Shown here in pieces: positions 27,297-37,846 of a stretch of DNA of 52,441 nt. The stretch spans positions 1 through 52,441 of the forward strand of contig NZ_BJKP01000023.1 of assembly GCF_008974145.1 (NCBI RefSeq). Reading direction: 5' to 3'. Every line of letters starts with the position of its first letter. Position 1 is the stretch's first letter. Under the pieces are notes generated by a model. That model saw only the letters and a program-made list of their open reading frames with translations, was not told where the DNA came from and did not search any database. This DNA is from Microcystis aeruginosa NIES-4325 (GTDB lineage: Bacteria > Cyanobacteriota > Cyanobacteriia > Cyanobacteriales > Microcystaceae). The position numbers and the translations under genes were made by a program.

Positions 27297-28811
27297 ATGA
27301 GCTACAATTATCGGTCAAATGTGGTTAATAGCGAGCAGATGCGTCGCATTGAAGGGGCGATTTTTGCCTCTGGTATGCCTGTGGCCGCTTTGATGGAAAA
27401 GGCGGCCCTGTTAACGGCACAACAGCTTAAAAAGTCTTATTCTTTGGCTGATTTCCCCAAAATCGGTGTTATCGTCGGTCCTGGTCACAATGGCGGCGAT
27501 GCTCTCGTGATTGCTAGAGAATTACATCTCGCTGGTTATCAAGTATCTCTTTTTTGTCCGATCGCCAAACTCAAGGAGTTAACAGCACAACAGGCTAATT
27601 ATGTCAAGCATTTAGGCTTAATTTTTCAGAAAACTTTAGAATCTTTGGAGGTTTGTCAGTTAATTATCGATGGTCTTTTCGGTTTTGGTTTAGAAAGGAC
27701 TTTATCGGGAGATGTGGCCGAATTAGTCGATAAAATTAATAGTTGGCAAAAACCGATAATTAGTATCGATATTGCTTCGGGAATTCACACCGACACCGGA
27801 GAGGTTTTAGGCACAGCAATTAAAGCCACTCATACCTTTTGTTTGGGACTCTGGAAACGAGCTTTTTTACAAGATTTGGCCTTACCCTATCTGGGTAAAG
27901 TGGAGTTAATTGATATAGGAATTAGCCCCCTTGACCTAGAAACAATTCTACAAGATTCACCGCCAATTATGAGAGTTAATCCCGATCTAATTCGCCCTTA
28001 TTTACCTTTACCCCGTCCTCTACTTACCCATAAATATCAGCAGGGACATTTATTAATTATCTGTGGTTCTCGTCGTTATGCAGGAGGGGCAATTCTCGCC
28101 GGATTAGGAGCGCGAGGTAGTGGTGTGGGAATGCTTTCCATCGCCGTTCCTGCTGCCCTTAAATCTTTATTAATTAGTCATTTACCAGAAGCATTAATTA
28201 TCGATTGTCCCGAAACTGCCGTGGGAGCTATTGCTGAACTTCCCCTAGAATTAAATAATTATCATGCCCTCGCCTGTGGTCCTGGATTAACCACAGAAAA
28301 TCCCGCTATTATCGAACAGGTTTTAGATAGTGATAAACCGATTATACTCGATGCCGATGCTTTAAATATTTTGGCTCGATCGGGCATGGAAAAATTATCA
28401 TCTCGTCAGAATAAGACAATTTTAACGCCACATTGGGGAGAATTTAAACGCTTATTTCCTAACTTATCAGGTTCTCAAGATAGGATTAATATCACTCAAG
28501 AAGTATCTCAACAAAGTGGTGCAATTGTCTTATTAAAAGGAGCCAGAACTATAATCGCCTCCCCGGAAGGTAAAATGTATATAATCCCCGAAAGTACCTC
28601 CGCTCTAGCGCGAGGTGGTAGCGGTGATGTCCTAACGGGATTAATCGGCGGATTCTTAACCCAAATGCTGGATAATCCCCCAGAAGCAACCGCATTAGCG
28701 GCTTATTTACACGCTCAAGCTGGCATTTTAGCGGCCAAAGAAAGGACAGAATTAGGAGTAGATGGAGTGACTTTAGCTAATTATTTATTTGCTGCCCTTA
28801 AAGGTTTATAG
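27297..28811 (+). CDS. nnr: Bifunctional NAD(P)H-hydrate epimerase/dehydratase
   Basis: This metabolite-repair enzyme epimerises damaged R-NAD(P)HX and dehydrates the S form back to NAD(P)H with ADP. The N-terminal YjeF epimerase domain has VIVGPGHNGGDALVIAREL and LIIDGLFGFGL. The C-terminal ribokinase-like dehydratase has GHLLIICGSRRYAGGAILAG, a TPHWGEFKRLF segment and the ARGGSGDVLTGLIGG anion-hole motif near residue 437. Fusion of the two is the usual bacterial form, at about 504 residues. ATG 27297 (MSYNYRSNVV) is chosen over an in-frame TTG at 27210, which would add a poorly conserved basic stretch. It is divergent from the defence-like operon. Confidence 0.95.
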   Translation: MSYNYRSNVVNSEQMRRIEGAIFASGMPVAALMEKAALLTAQQLKKSYSLADFPKIGVIVGPGHNGGDALVIARELHLAGYQVSLFCPIAKLKELTAQQANYVKHLGLIFQKTLESLEVCQLIIDGLFGFGLERTLSGDVAELVDKINSWQKPIISIDIASGIHTDTGEVLGTAIKATHTFCLGLWKRAFLQDLALPYLGKVELIDIGISPLDLETILQDSPPIMRVNPDLIRPYLPLPRPLLTHKYQQGHLLIICGSRRYAGGAILAGLGARGSGVGMLSIAVPAALKSLLISHLPEALIIDCPETAVGAIAELPLELNNYHALACGPGLTTENPAIIEQVLDSDKPIILDADALNILARSGMEKLSSRQNKTILTPHWGEFKRLFPNLSGSQDRINITQEVSQQSGAIVLLKGARTIIASPEGKMYIIPESTSALARGGSGDVLTGLIGGFLTQMLDNPPEATALAAYLHAQAGILAAKERTELGVDGVTLANYLFAALKGL

Positions 28812-28993
28812 TGTTTCCTGTTCGCAAGAGGTACATTATCAATGTTGAAAAGCTTAATTATCAACCTTTCTTGGGATAAACCCTTTTGAATACGAGCATT
28901 ATGTAAACATCTGCCAAATTGAGCTAAATTGTCCTTTGCCATGCTTTGATTAAACTGCCTGACGTGACCCCTAGTCCACTGACTGACAGTCAC
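28781..28993 (-). CDS. Doubtful 70-residue reading frame
   Basis: The frame runs antisense over the last 31 nt of nnr and encodes SMAKDNLAQFGRCLHNARIQ then KGLSQERL, faintly like the first helices of an XRE helix-turn-helix. No partner domain follows, no ribosome binding site is seen, and it lies just after the tkt terminator. It could be a short remnant of a regulator or chance; I favour chance or a remnant. Confidence 0.2.
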   Translation of the reverse strand: MTVSQWTRGHVRQFNQSMAKDNLAQFGRCLHNARIQKGLSQERLIIKLFNIDNVPLANRKHYKPLRAANK

Positions 28994-29000
28994 AATAGAA

Positions 29001-29035
29001 AAACAAAAAAATGAGCCAGATTTTTCTGACTCATT
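29001..29035 (-). terminator. Rho-independent terminator of tkt
   Basis: On the minus strand AATGAGTCAGA pairs with TCTGGCTCATT (one mismatch) around a short A loop and is followed by TTTTTTGTTTTT. It begins about 20 nt after the tkt stop codon and should end the transcript. Confidence 0.8.
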
Positions 29036-29055
29036 ACAGCTAAGATTTCAGGTAA

Positions 29056-31062
29056 TTAACCTAACAACGCTTTTGCCTTCGCTACCACGTTATCCACAGT
29101 AAAACCAAACTTCTCTAGAATCACACCCCCTGGAGCAGAAGCACCGAAGGTATCAACCCCCAACACATCCCCCTCATCGGTGATGTAACGATGCCAACCC
29201 ATGGTTGAACCAGCTTCCACCGCGAGACGTTTTTTCACTGCTTTCGGCAATACCGATTCTTTGTATTCTGCCGATTGTTCCTCGAATAGCTCCCAACAGG
29301 GCATAGAAACGACGCGAGCTTTAATTCCTGCCTCTTTTAACACCGCAGCCGCTTTATCGCAGAGATATAACTCGCCCCCCGTACCGATGAGAATGACATC
29401 GGGAGTACCTTCACAATCGGTGATAACATAAGCACCTTTAGCCACACCCGCAAGGGAAGTTCCCGCTAAATTGGGCAGATTTTGACGGGAGAGAGCCAAT
29501 AAAGTTGGGCGTTTCTTTTCGCTCACCGCTACTTTATAAGCTCCAGAAGTTTCCGTACCATCTCCCGGACGCATGACTAACAGGTTAGGAATAGCGCGCA
29601 GAGAAGCAACGTGTTCCACGGGTTGGTGAGTCGGTCCATCTTCCCCTAGGGCAATGGAATCGTGAGTCATTACCCAGATGACGCGAGTTTCTGACAATGC
29701 CGATAAACGGATAGAATTCCGCATATAGTCGGTGAAAATCAGGAAAGTCGCCCCGTAGGGAATCAATCCCGTGTTATGGAGAGCAATACCGTTACAAATC
29801 GCCCCCATCGCGTGTTCCCTTACGCCAAAGTGAACGTTACGCTCCTGATAACTGCCTTTTTGGAAATTACCAAAATGCTCTAATTCGGTGTAGTTAGAGT
29901 GGGTTAAATCCGCCGAACCACCGATTAAACCGGGTAAAACCCCCGCAAGGGCATTTAAGCAGATTTCCGAGTGTTTACGACTAGCGAGAGCCTTATCTTC
30001 GGGTTTATAAACCGGTAAAGCTTGCTCCCAACCTTCTGGCAGTTGACCGGTGGTTAACTGTTCAAATAAAGCCGCTTCTGCGGGATATTGGGCCTGATAT
30101 TCGTTAAATAACTTATTCCAGTCCGTTTCTGCCGTCGCTCCCTTGTCCACTGCTTGCCGGAAACGATTTAACACCTCATCGGGAACCACAAACGGCTCGT
30201 ATTCCCAACCCAATGCTTTCCGGGTTAACTCGATTTCTGTTGCTCCTAAAGCTGCCCCGTGAACATCGGCGGTATTAGACTTATTGGGGGAACCATAACC
30301 GATGGTAGTGGTGATTTTAATCATCGAGGGTTTATCGGTGACAGCTTTGGCAGCTGCAATCGCATTGGCAATGGCATCTAAATCGGTGTTACCATTCTCG
30401 ACGTGCTGAACGTGCCAACCGTAGGCTTCAAAACGCTTGCTCACGTCTTCGGTAAAAGCGATATCGGTGGAACCATCGATCGAGATATGGTTATCATCGT
30501 AGAGAGCGATTAACTTGCCTAAACCCCAGTGACCAGCTAAAGAACAAGCTTCCCCAGAAATCCCCTCCATATTGCAACCATCACCCAAAATCACATAGGT
30601 GTAATGGTCGATAATTTTGGCATCCGGTTTGTTGAAACGGGCCGCTAAATGGGCTTCTGCTAGGGCCAAACCCACACCATTGGCAATCCCTTGACCCAGA
30701 GGACCGGTGGTCACTTCCACCCCTTCCGTGACGAAATTTTCGGGGTGACCGGGGGTTTTCGATTTCCACTGCCGGAATTGTTTAATTTCCTCTAGGGGAA
30801 CGCTATCGTATCCCGTCAGGTACATCAAAGCGTACTGCAGCATACAACCGTGACCGGCGGAGAGAACAAAACGATCGCGATTGACCCATTGGGGGTTTTT
30901 CGGGTTAAAACGCAGGAATTGATCCCAGAGGACAAAGGCCATGGGAGCGGCTCCCATCGGCAGTCCGGGATGTCCGGATTTAGCTTTTTCTACGGCATCT
31001 ACCGCTAAAAAACGCACGGCATTAATACAAAGTTCTTCGAGGGATTGGGAGGCGACAACCAT
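29056..31062 (-). CDS. tkt: Transketolase
   Basis: This thiamine-diphosphate enzyme moves two-carbon units between sugar phosphates in the Calvin cycle and the pentose phosphate pathway. The 668 residues hold the N-terminal ThDP-binding part ([43 protein letters not shown]), the central pyrimidine-binding part ([30 protein letters not shown]) and the C-terminal domain ([11 protein letters not shown]). The length is standard. It is the last gene of the acpP-fabF-tkt row on the minus strand, an order often conserved in cyanobacteria, and is followed by a strong terminator. The gap of 82 bp to fabF leaves room for its own promoter. Confidence 0.97.
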   Translation of the reverse strand: MVVASQSLEELCINAVRFLAVDAVEKAKSGHPGLPMGAAPMAFVLWDQFLRFNPKNPQWVNRDRFVLSAGHGCMLQYALMYLTGYDSVPLEEIKQFRQWKSKTPGHPENFVTEGVEVTTGPLGQGIANGVGLALAEAHLAARFNKPDAKIIDHYTYVILGDGCNMEGISGEACSLAGHWGLGKLIALYDDNHISIDGSTDIAFTEDVSKRFEAYGWHVQHVENGNTDLDAIANAIAAAKAVTDKPSMIKITTTIGYGSPNKSNTADVHGAALGATEIELTRKALGWEYEPFVVPDEVLNRFRQAVDKGATAETDWNKLFNEYQAQYPAEAALFEQLTTGQLPEGWEQALPVYKPEDKALASRKHSEICLNALAGVLPGLIGGSADLTHSNYTELEHFGNFQKGSYQERNVHFGVREHAMGAICNGIALHNTGLIPYGATFLIFTDYMRNSIRLSALSETRVIWVMTHDSIALGEDGPTHQPVEHVASLRAIPNLLVMRPGDGTETSGAYKVAVSEKKRPTLLALSRQNLPNLAGTSLAGVAKGAYVITDCEGTPDVILIGTGGELYLCDKAAAVLKEAGIKARVVSMPCWELFEEQSAEYKESVLPKAVKKRLAVEAGSTMGWHRYITDEGDVLGVDTFGASAPGGVILEKFGFTVDNVVAKAKALLG

Positions 31063-31144
31063 AATGTTTTTTAGAATGAACTACAAAAATAAGACCAGGT
31101 TAAAGAGGGAGCCACTCACAGATTACTCTTTCAGGGGCATCGAC

Positions 31145-32395
31145 TCAAGCATATTTTCTAAAAGCTAGGGTGACGTTATGGCCGCCAAATCCAAAGGAGT
31201 TGGAGAGGGCAGCGTTAACTATCTGCTGACGACTTTCGTAGGGGACGTAATCGAGATCACAATCGGGGTCAGGATTGTCTAGGTTGAGAGTCGGGGGAAT
31301 CCGATCATTAGCGATCGCCATCACCGTGGCCACGGCTTCAATGCCGCCAGAACCCCCTAAAAGGTGACCTGTCATCGATTTGGTGGAACTGACGGGGATT
31401 TGGTAGGCCGATTCTCCTAAAGCTTTTTTAATCGCCTTGGTTTCCGTAGGATCATTGGCCCCCGTACTGGTGCCGTGGGCGTTGATATAGCTAATTTCCG
31501 CCGGAGTCAAACCGGCATCTTTGATCGCTAATTCGATCGCTCTGGTGGCCCCACGACCATCGGGAACCGGTGCCGTCATGTGATAAGCATCGCAAGTCAG
31601 ACCATAACCGATCATTTCGGCGTAAATCCGCGCCCCACGAGCTAAGGCCGTTTCTAATTCCTCTATAATCAAGATTCCTGCCCCTTCCCCCATGACAAAA
31701 CCATCCCGATCCTTATCAAAGGGACGACTGGCCCGGGTGGGGTCATCGTTGCGGGTGGACAGGGCCTTAGCGGAGGCAAAACCAGCCAATCCTAGGGGGG
31801 TAACGGCGGCTTCCGTCCCACCGCAGATCATCCCTTTGGCCAAACCCCTTTGTACTAGACGAAAAGCATCGCCGATGGCATTGGAACCGGCAGCGCAAGC
31901 GGTCACGGTGCAGTTACTCGGTCCCTTGGCCCCCGTATGGATGGCGGTTAAACCGGCGGCCATATTGGCAATCATCATCGGGATCATGAAGGGACTACAC
32001 CGGCTCGGACCTTTTGTCAAGTAAATTTCCTGTTGATCCTCCAGCACTTTTAGGCCACCCACGCCCGTACCGATTAGTACGCCTATATCATCGGCATTGA
32101 GAGCGTCGATAATTAATCGAGAATCTTGCAGTGCTTGCAAACTGGCGGCTACGGCAAATTGAGCGAAACGGTCCATGCGCTTTGCCTCTTTGCGATCCAC
32201 ATAGTCGTGGGGGTCAAAACCCCGCACTTCCCCAGCAATGCGACAAGCGTGACGGGAGGCATCAAAGTGGGTGATTAAACCAATGCCACTTTTGCCGTTG
32301 ATTAAGCCTGTCCAATAGTCTGCTAGATTATTGCCGAGGGGAGTGATCGCACCCATCCCCGTGATGACAACCCTTTTTAATGGCAATTCTGTCAT
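31145..32395 (-). CDS. fabF: 3-oxoacyl-[acyl-carrier-protein] synthase II
   Basis: This condensing enzyme elongates acyl-ACP with malonyl-ACP in type II fatty acid synthesis. The 416 residues are full length. The active-site Cys lies in VTACAAGSNAIGDA near residue 165, and the two His lie in NAHGTSTGANDPTE near 306 and KSMTGHLLGGSGGIEA near 341, giving the KAS II Cys-His-His triad. It opens with VVITGMGAITPLGN. It sits 69 bp downstream of acpP on the same strand, so substrate carrier and enzyme are probably co-transcribed. ATG 32395 is a clear start. Confidence 0.97.
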   Translation of the reverse strand: MTELPLKRVVITGMGAITPLGNNLADYWTGLINGKSGIGLITHFDASRHACRIAGEVRGFDPHDYVDRKEAKRMDRFAQFAVAASLQALQDSRLIIDALNADDIGVLIGTGVGGLKVLEDQQEIYLTKGPSRCSPFMIPMMIANMAAGLTAIHTGAKGPSNCTVTACAAGSNAIGDAFRLVQRGLAKGMICGGTEAAVTPLGLAGFASAKALSTRNDDPTRASRPFDKDRDGFVMGEGAGILIIEELETALARGARIYAEMIGYGLTCDAYHMTAPVPDGRGATRAIELAIKDAGLTPAEISYINAHGTSTGANDPTETKAIKKALGESAYQIPVSSTKSMTGHLLGGSGGIEAVATVMAIANDRIPPTLNLDNPDPDCDLDYVPYESRQQIVNAALSNSFGFGGHNVTLAFRKYA

Positions 32396-32464
32396 GTTTG
32401 TTCAAAAATAAGGGCAGATTTTGCCCCAGATATTTAATTCTAATTGTCAATTTTCCCGCAATAA

Positions 32465-32713
32465 TTAGGCGGTTGCTCCTACCTTCTCGCTAATATGGGC
32501 GACAGCTTTGCCTACAGTGTCAATTTGTTCGGCCGCTTCGTCCGGAATTTCAATATCAAATTCTTCCTCTAAAGCCATCACTAACTCGACCACATCGAGG
32601 GAATCCGCTTCCAGATCATCAGCAAAGCTTGCTTCGGGGGTAACTTTTTCCGGCTCTACTTCTAATTGTTCCACAACAACTTTTTTAACTCGATCGAAAA
32701 TGTCTGCACTCAT
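32465..32713 (-). CDS. acpP: Acyl carrier protein
   Basis: The 82-residue acidic protein carries the growing acyl chain on a phosphopantetheine arm attached to the Ser of [18 protein letters not shown] near residue 37. The helix pattern, the [11 protein letters not shown] motif and the length fit AcpP. ATG 32713 ([13 protein letters not shown]) is chosen over a TTG nine nt upstream because it matches the family start. It is the first gene of the acpP-fabF-tkt row. Confidence 0.97.
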   Translation of the reverse strand: MSADIFDRVKKVVVEQLEVEPEKVTPEASFADDLEADSLDVVELVMALEEEFDIEIPDEAAEQIDTVGKAVAHISEKVGATA

Positions 32714-33099
32714 GGATGTCAATTTTTATCCGCTGGTTTACCTGACTCTAGCCTCTAGGGTCTGGGGAAATGGGGCGGTGTTACCATTTCCGACAATAAA
32801 TTTCGGTTAGCTTTTTCACTGACCATTTTTCATCTTACTGGAAGTTGTTCCCCTCTTGATGAAGTTTTTTCGCGATCATCGGGGAGATTGGGGTGTGGGG
32901 TGTAGGGTGTAGGGTGTGGGGAGAATAAATAAAAATAATCTCCTGACTCCTGACTCCTGACTACTGACTACTGACTCCTGACGCCTGCCGACCGAATAAA
33001 AAGCAAAAATATAACGGATAACTCTGAAATTAAGATAATAATCATGGCTAACCATTACCCTAATTCTAGAATTTCCGTTTTTTTAGGTTTTCTTGACTA
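32714..33099. other. Upstream region of acpP with two kinds of short tandem repeat
   Basis: No gene is present. GTGTAGG-type heptamers repeat at about 32891-32920, and CTCCTGA/CTACTGA heptamers repeat at about 32940-32985, both STRR-type. Between them, 32918-32944 is a 27-nt stretch found in exact inverted form at 38574-38600, so it is part of a dispersed repeat. The acpP promoter must lie between 32714 and about 32890; no boxes are obvious. Confidence 0.6.
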
Positions 33100-33819
33100 C
33101 TATTCGGCGGTAGCCAATCCGGTTTCGGTGCTGCCGGTGCTGCGACGACGGGTGAGAGTATTAAAGAGCATAATTCCGATCGCTTTGATCAGATTACCTT
33201 CCAACTCTTGGAACATTCTCATGTTCATGCCAAAAGCGGCGTTAGCTTCGGTGACAATGCGATCAGCCATAGCTTGATCTACCGGTAACTGGTCGAGGGT
33301 TTGACGGTAGTGGTTTTTATAGGCTTTTTCGTCGGGAATATCTTTAAAATCATAGAAAGCTGTGCCACCAGTTTCCAGATTCATCGCTTTTTCGGCGATT
33401 TTTTTCAAGATTTGCCCCCCGGACAGATCGCCGAGATAACGGGTATAGGAATGAGCGACTAATAATTCGGGTTCTGTTGTGGCGATTTCCCGAATCCGGT
33501 CAACGTAGGCCTGACCTGCGGGAGATAAAGCGATCTCGTTGCGCCAATTGGGACCAAAATAAAAATATAAATCCTGTTCCAGCGCATTTTTGCGATTGAG
33601 TTCAGGAAAACAGATTTTGGAAACGACGGGATGACTACGAAGTTTTTCCATCTCCTCTTCCATGGCCGAATAGACGAAGTAGAGGTTAGCCACCAGTTTG
33701 CGATAGGAAGTTTTTTCCACCACACCTTTGAGAAAACACTTGACAAAACCGACGTTTTCTGCCATGGTGTGGGATTTTTTCGTGCCTTCTCGCAGTTGAG
33801 TTGATAAATTAACGCTCAT
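33100..33819 (-). CDS. ho1: Heme oxygenase (biliverdin-forming)
   Basis: The enzyme opens heme to biliverdin IX-alpha, CO and iron with electrons from ferredoxin; biliverdin feeds phycocyanobilin synthesis for phycobilisomes and phytochromes. The 239 residues include the proximal heme ligand in REGTKKSHTMAENVGFVK (His17) and the distal-helix motif YLGDLSGGQ near residue 130. The length matches cyanobacterial HO-1. The gene is flanked by gene-free stretches on both sides, and its upstream region is shared with rpaA in divergent orientation. Confidence 0.96.
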   Translation of the reverse strand: MSVNLSTQLREGTKKSHTMAENVGFVKCFLKGVVEKTSYRKLVANLYFVYSAMEEEMEKLRSHPVVSKICFPELNRKNALEQDLYFYFGPNWRNEIALSPAGQAYVDRIREIATTEPELLVAHSYTRYLGDLSGGQILKKIAEKAMNLETGGTAFYDFKDIPDEKAYKNHYRQTLDQLPVDQAMADRIVTEANAAFGMNMRMFQELEGNLIKAIGIMLFNTLTRRRSTGSTETGLATAE

Positions 33820-34329
33820 ATTATGATCACCTGTTGGGATGAGTAGAATGGATCGGGTTCGTTACAGATGCTTACTAAAACCGCCTATTTTGGTAGATTA
33901 AACTGAATCGATCGGTAATTTTATTAAGAATTTTTACAGTGCCGCCGGGGGAGTTGAGGGGAGAAATTTGGCTCTAGAAGGACTTCCCAGCCAGTTGAAA
34001 CCGGTATCGATCGAGATGGCGCAATTGTAAAGATTAGTGAAAAACTGCTCCCTAGTTGATCTTTGGATAAGAGAGGGTGCAGTCTAGCACCAATATCAAT
34101 TTTTGCTTGACATTCTTCACACTTCTTAGAAACTCTTAACATTGAGGAGACTTAGATCAGCAAAATTTCACAAATTGAAACCGAATTTAGCAATCATGCT
34201 TATAATCAGTACAGGATTCTTTATGTTGTGCTAAACTCAAGCCCTTGAGAGACAAAGCCCTAGTTGCGATGTCAGCGAGAACACATTTAGCAACCCCCTA
34301 CCCAAACCCTTAGTCATAACACTCTGGTA
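33820..34329. promoter_or_regulatory. 510-bp divergent region between ho1 and rpaA
   Basis: The stretch separates two divergent genes and should hold both promoters. It is AT-rich with no credible reading frame. I did not find a clear paired -35/-10, NtcA box or HLR1 motif that I would defend. No repeat of the REP or STRR type intrudes here, unlike most gaps in the window. Confidence 0.4.
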
Positions 34330-35070
34330 ATGCCCCGAATACTTGTAATCGATGATGATCCTGCAATCGCGGAATTAGTCTCCATCAACCTGGAGATGGC
34401 GGGTTATGACGTTAATCCCGCAGAGGACGGGATTAAAGGCCAGGCCTTGGCCGTCCAGTTACAACCCGATTTAATCATGCTGGATTTAATGTTGCCCAAA
34501 GTCGATGGTTTTACCGTCTGTCAGCGTTTGCGACGAGATGAACGCACGGCCGACATCCCGATTTTGATGCTCACGGCCTTGGGACAAACCCAAGATAAAG
34601 TGGAAGGTTTTAACGCCGGTGCCGATGATTACCTGACAAAACCTTTCGAGGTGGAGGAAATGTTAGCTAGGGTGCGCGCTCTCCTGAGACGCACCGATCG
34701 CATTCCCCAAGCCGCTAAACACTCAGAAATACTCAGTTTTGGACCTTTAACCCTGGTCCCCGAACGTTTTGAGGCGGTCTGGTTTGAAGGTGTGGTCAAG
34801 TTAACCCATCTAGAATTCGAGTTACTGCACTGTCTTCTCCAACGTCACGGTCAAACCGTTTCCCCCAGTGATATTCTCAAGGAAGTCTGGGGATACGATC
34901 CCGATGATGATATCGAGACTATTCGCGTTCATATTCGCCATCTGAGAACGAAACTAGAACCCGATCCCCGTCATCCTCGTTATATTAAAACCGTTTACGG
35001 TGCGGGTTATTGTCTGGAGTTACCCACCAATGAACAGATGGTGCTTGATTCATCGGCGGCAACAGTTTAA
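34330..35070 (+). CDS. rpaA: Response regulator RpaA, OmpR/PhoB family
   Basis: RpaA is the circadian output transcription factor phosphorylated through SasA and also influences phycobilisome coupling to photosystems. The 246 residues have a receiver domain with acidic residues at 8-10, phospho-acceptor Asp52 in [13 protein letters not shown] and Lys104 in DDYLTKPF. A winged-helix DNA-binding domain follows, ending [11 protein letters not shown] and [15 protein letters not shown]. The opening [20 protein letters not shown] and the [16 protein letters not shown] segment match RpaA rather than its paralogue RpaB. The gene stands alone; no histidine kinase is adjacent. Confidence 0.93.
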   Translation: MPRILVIDDDPAIAELVSINLEMAGYDVNPAEDGIKGQALAVQLQPDLIMLDLMLPKVDGFTVCQRLRRDERTADIPILMLTALGQTQDKVEGFNAGADDYLTKPFEVEEMLARVRALLRRTDRIPQAAKHSEILSFGPLTLVPERFEAVWFEGVVKLTHLEFELLHCLLQRHGQTVSPSDILKEVWGYDPDDDIETIRVHIRHLRTKLEPDPRHPRYIKTVYGAGYCLELPTNEQMVLDSSAATV

Positions 35071-35211
35071 ACAGGGAGCGGATAGGCAATCGGGAAAATT
35101 GTTTCCTCGCTCCTCCTCCTGTTGAGATTGAGAAGGTTTGACCAGCAGTTGGGTTTTGATGACCATTTCTGAGGCCTCTTTTTGGCCCTGACGATAACAA
35201 GGAGAAAACAC
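35050..35211 (-). CDS. Possible short gene of about 53 residues downstream of gltD
   Basis: After the gltD stop codon the same frame stays open for more than 60 codons and ends at 35050 inside the rpaA 3' end. From GTG 35211 it would encode [20 protein letters not shown] followed by a Gln/Glu-rich stretch and a Cys-rich end (APCLNCCRR). The amphipathic pattern looks protein-like, but start codon and ribosome binding site are weak and I know no family for it. It may equally be non-coding. Confidence 0.25.
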   Translation of the reverse strand: MFSPCYRQGQKEASEMVIKTQLLVKPSQSQQEEERGNNFPDCLSAPCLNCCRR

Positions 35212-35250
35212 CCCCAGCAAGTCAGGACAATGGCGGGAGTAACTACTGGT

Positions 35251-36735
35251 TTAAGGTAAATCCGTCGCCCCCATCAAAAAGCGATCGCATTCTCTGGCGG
35301 CCCCGCGGCCTTCATTAATCGCCCAAACCACCAAACTTTGACCACGACGACAATCCCCCGCTGCAAAGACTTTCGGTAAGCTAGTGGCAAATTGACCGTG
35401 TTCGGCCTTGATATTGCTGCGGGCATCCTTTTCTAGTCCCAAATCATCGAGTAAAGGCTGTTCTGGTCCCAAAAATCCCATGGCCAATAGAACTAATTGT
35501 GTCGGGATGACTTTTTCCGTTCCTGCCACCGGTTGGGGGATAAACTGCCCTTTTTCGTTGCGTTGCCATTCCACCTGTACCGTGTGAATCCCCGTCACGT
35601 TGCCCTCGCTATCCCCCTGGAATTTAGTCGCTGTGGTGGTATAAACCCGGGGGTCATCGCCAAAGCGGGCGGCCGCTTCCTCTTGTCCATAGTCCAGACG
35701 GTAGATTTTTGGCCATTCGGGCCAGGGATTATCGGCAGCCCGTTCCCGGGGCGGTTGCGGCATAATTTCTAATTGGGTGACGCTACGGCAGTTATGACGC
35801 AGGGAAGTCCCCACACAGTCGGTTCCCGTGTCACCACCGCCGATAATTACTACGTCTTTAGCCGCGGCCGAGATAAAATCCTCCCCGGGCTGTCCGTCTA
35901 GTAGTGCTTTTGTATTAGCAGTGAGAAACTCCATAGCGAAGTGAATGCCCTTTAATTGGCGACCTTCGATGTTTAAATCCCGGGGTTTGGTAGCCCCGGT
36001 ACAGATAACCACGGCATCGTATTCGTTTAATAGGTCTTGGCTGCTGATATCCTTGCCCACTTCCGTGTTACAGACCATTTTTACCCCTTCCTGTTCGAGC
36101 ATCTGGAGACGACGCAGAACGACTTCTTCCTTATCTAACTTCATGTTGGGGATACCGTACATTAATAGTCCCCCGGGGCGATCGGCCCGTTCGTAAACTG
36201 TCACCCAGTGACCAGCTTTATTTAACTGGTCGGCGGCGGCTAATCCAGCAGGTCCAGAACCGATCACGGCCACTTTTTTGCCGGTACGGATGGCGGGGGG
36301 ATTGGCAGTAATCCAACCGGATTCCCAACCTTTGTCGATAATCGAACATTCAATATTTTTGATCGTAACGGGGGGATTATGAATACCGAGAACGCAGGAA
36401 CCCTCACAGGGGGCGGGGCAGACTCTACCGGTAAATTCGGGGAAATTATTGGTTTTATGGAGGCGATCGAGGGCTTCTCGCCACAATCCTCGATAGATTA
36501 AATCATTCCATTCGGGAATCAGGTTATTAATCGGGCAACCACTGGCCATGCCACTAATTAGGGTTCCCGTGTGACAAAATGGTGTACCACAATCCATACA
36601 ACGGGCGGCCTGATTGCGGAGTTTATCTTCTGGCATGGGAAGATGAAACTCATCCCAATTATGAAGGCGATCGAGGGGGGTAAGTTCGGAAGGAAGTTCA
36701 CGCAGGAATTCGATAAAGCCAGTCGGTTTGCCCAT
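35251..36735 (-). CDS. gltD: Glutamate synthase, small (beta) subunit
   Basis: The subunit passes electrons from NAD(P)H through FAD and iron-sulfur clusters to the large GOGAT subunit, which makes glutamate from glutamine and 2-oxoglutarate. The 494 residues start with the N-terminal Cys set (Cys46, Cys49, Cys54, Cys67 in [10 protein letters not shown] and GCPINNL) and [12 protein letters not shown]. Next comes the FAD-binding motif [15 protein letters not shown], and then the NAD(P)-binding motif [12 protein letters not shown]. The length is normal. The large subunit gene is not in this window. ATG 36735 is the start; the gene has no close same-strand neighbour. Confidence 0.96.
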   Translation of the reverse strand: MGKPTGFIEFLRELPSELTPLDRLHNWDEFHLPMPEDKLRNQAARCMDCGTPFCHTGTLISGMASGCPINNLIPEWNDLIYRGLWREALDRLHKTNNFPEFTGRVCPAPCEGSCVLGIHNPPVTIKNIECSIIDKGWESGWITANPPAIRTGKKVAVIGSGPAGLAAADQLNKAGHWVTVYERADRPGGLLMYGIPNMKLDKEEVVLRRLQMLEQEGVKMVCNTEVGKDISSQDLLNEYDAVVICTGATKPRDLNIEGRQLKGIHFAMEFLTANTKALLDGQPGEDFISAAAKDVVIIGGGDTGTDCVGTSLRHNCRSVTQLEIMPQPPRERAADNPWPEWPKIYRLDYGQEEAAARFGDDPRVYTTTATKFQGDSEGNVTGIHTVQVEWQRNEKGQFIPQPVAGTEKVIPTQLVLLAMGFLGPEQPLLDDLGLEKDARSNIKAEHGQFATSLPKVFAAGDCRRGQSLVVWAINEGRGAARECDRFLMGATDLP

Positions 36736-36896
36736 AGTCTTTGTTATCTCTGTCGTTTATTCCCTATCTTCCTTCAGGGTTCGATCGATCCTCGCAACTT
36801 TACCGATTTCTTTAATCTTATCGGCAACTCAGTGGACTAACAGACGGTAATTTTGACAAATTGCGGAATTAACTATTGAGGTAAAAACAGGCGATT

Positions 36897-37736
36897 TTAA
36901 GAGGAAGGGGGCAATTCTAAGGGAATAGCCCCGATTATTCCCTTACGAAAATCATTGAGTAACTGCATGGCTGCCCTTTCTTTATCTTCTTGATATTTGA
37001 GAGTGGCCAATTTTTCGATAAAATCCTCCCCAGTCATGTCTAGGGTATTCAACCCGTAACGAGATTGTAAGAGTCCTTCATAGTGTAATTCTATTAATAA
37101 ATCGACAAAAGCCGCCGCTATCCTTTGGTTATCATAACCAGCGTCCCCAATATCCTCACAGATAGCTAATTTCACCGCATCCCTTTGATTTTCTAAACGG
37201 GAAGGAATCACCCCCGGCGCGTCTAATAGTTCTAAGGTGTCGGAAATTCGTACCCATTGTAATTGTCGCGTTACTCCGGCCCTGCGGGCGCTGGCGACGA
37301 CTTTTCGCCCTAATAAACGGTTAATCAGGGCAGATTTGCCCACATTGGGAAACCCGATCACCACGGCGCGCACTGGACGCGGTAACATTCCTCTTGTTTG
37401 ACGTTTTTGGTTAATTTCATCGCCAATTTTTTCCGCCGCTTTGATAATTGCTTTAACTCTTTCTCCCTGTTTAGCGTTAGTAAAATAGACGGTTTCTCCT
37501 TGACTTTTAAACCATGTTACCCATTGTTGCTGGGCAGATTCGGGAATCATATCGAGACGATTTAAGATTAATAAGCGCGGTTTATTGCCAATCCAATCGT
37601 CCACCTGGGGATGATGGGAAGCTAAAGGAATGCGAGCATCGCGCACTTCTAGGACCACATCCACGAGTTTAAGATGTTCCTTGAGTTTTCTTTCTGCTTT
37701 GGCAATATGACCGGGATACCATTGAATTAACGCCAT
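36897..37736 (-). CDS. ylqF: Ribosome biogenesis GTPase YlqF/RbgA
   Basis: This circularly permuted GTPase assists late 50S subunit assembly. The 279 residues show the permuted order: G4 LNRLDMI near residue 61, then G1 GFPNVGKSALINRL near 128, and G3 DAPGVIPSR near 174. The N-terminal QWYPGHIAKAERKLKE is the typical family opening. It ends in a C-terminal helical region with DFRKGIIGAIPLELP. ATG 37736 is well placed. It is transcribed alone on the minus strand, divergent from the Nudix gene. Confidence 0.94.
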   Translation of the reverse strand: MALIQWYPGHIAKAERKLKEHLKLVDVVLEVRDARIPLASHHPQVDDWIGNKPRLLILNRLDMIPESAQQQWVTWFKSQGETVYFTNAKQGERVKAIIKAAEKIGDEINQKRQTRGMLPRPVRAVVIGFPNVGKSALINRLLGRKVVASARRAGVTRQLQWVRISDTLELLDAPGVIPSRLENQRDAVKLAICEDIGDAGYDNQRIAAAFVDLLIELHYEGLLQSRYGLNTLDMTGEDFIEKLATLKYQEDKERAAMQLLNDFRKGIIGAIPLELPPSS

Positions 37737-37817
37737 GGGAGATGAGAGTATAAAATTTAATTTTATCAGGAATAGTCCCTAGATCAGCTGTTAAGTATTG
37801 AAATTGCTTGTTGAGAT

Positions 37818-37846
37818 GAGGCAATAGGCAATAGGCAATAGGCAAG
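37818..37846. repeat. Short tandem repeat (GCAATAG heptamers)
   Basis: GCAATAG repeats about three and a half times between the ylqF start and the Nudix gene. This is another STRR-type heptamer. It probably has no coding role. Confidence 0.75.

Noticed and set aside
4675-28904. Shared 16-mer TACGAGCATTATGTAA at 4667 and 28888
   Set aside because: The flanks do not match, and one AT-rich 16-mer match in 52 kb is expected by chance.
33044-33277. Plus-strand frame antisense to ho1
   Set aside because: It is a shadow of the heme oxygenase gene with no ribosome binding site or family match.
34330-35070. Assignment as RpaB
   Set aside because: The N-terminus and the [10 protein letters not shown] segment match RpaA; RpaB has a different opening.
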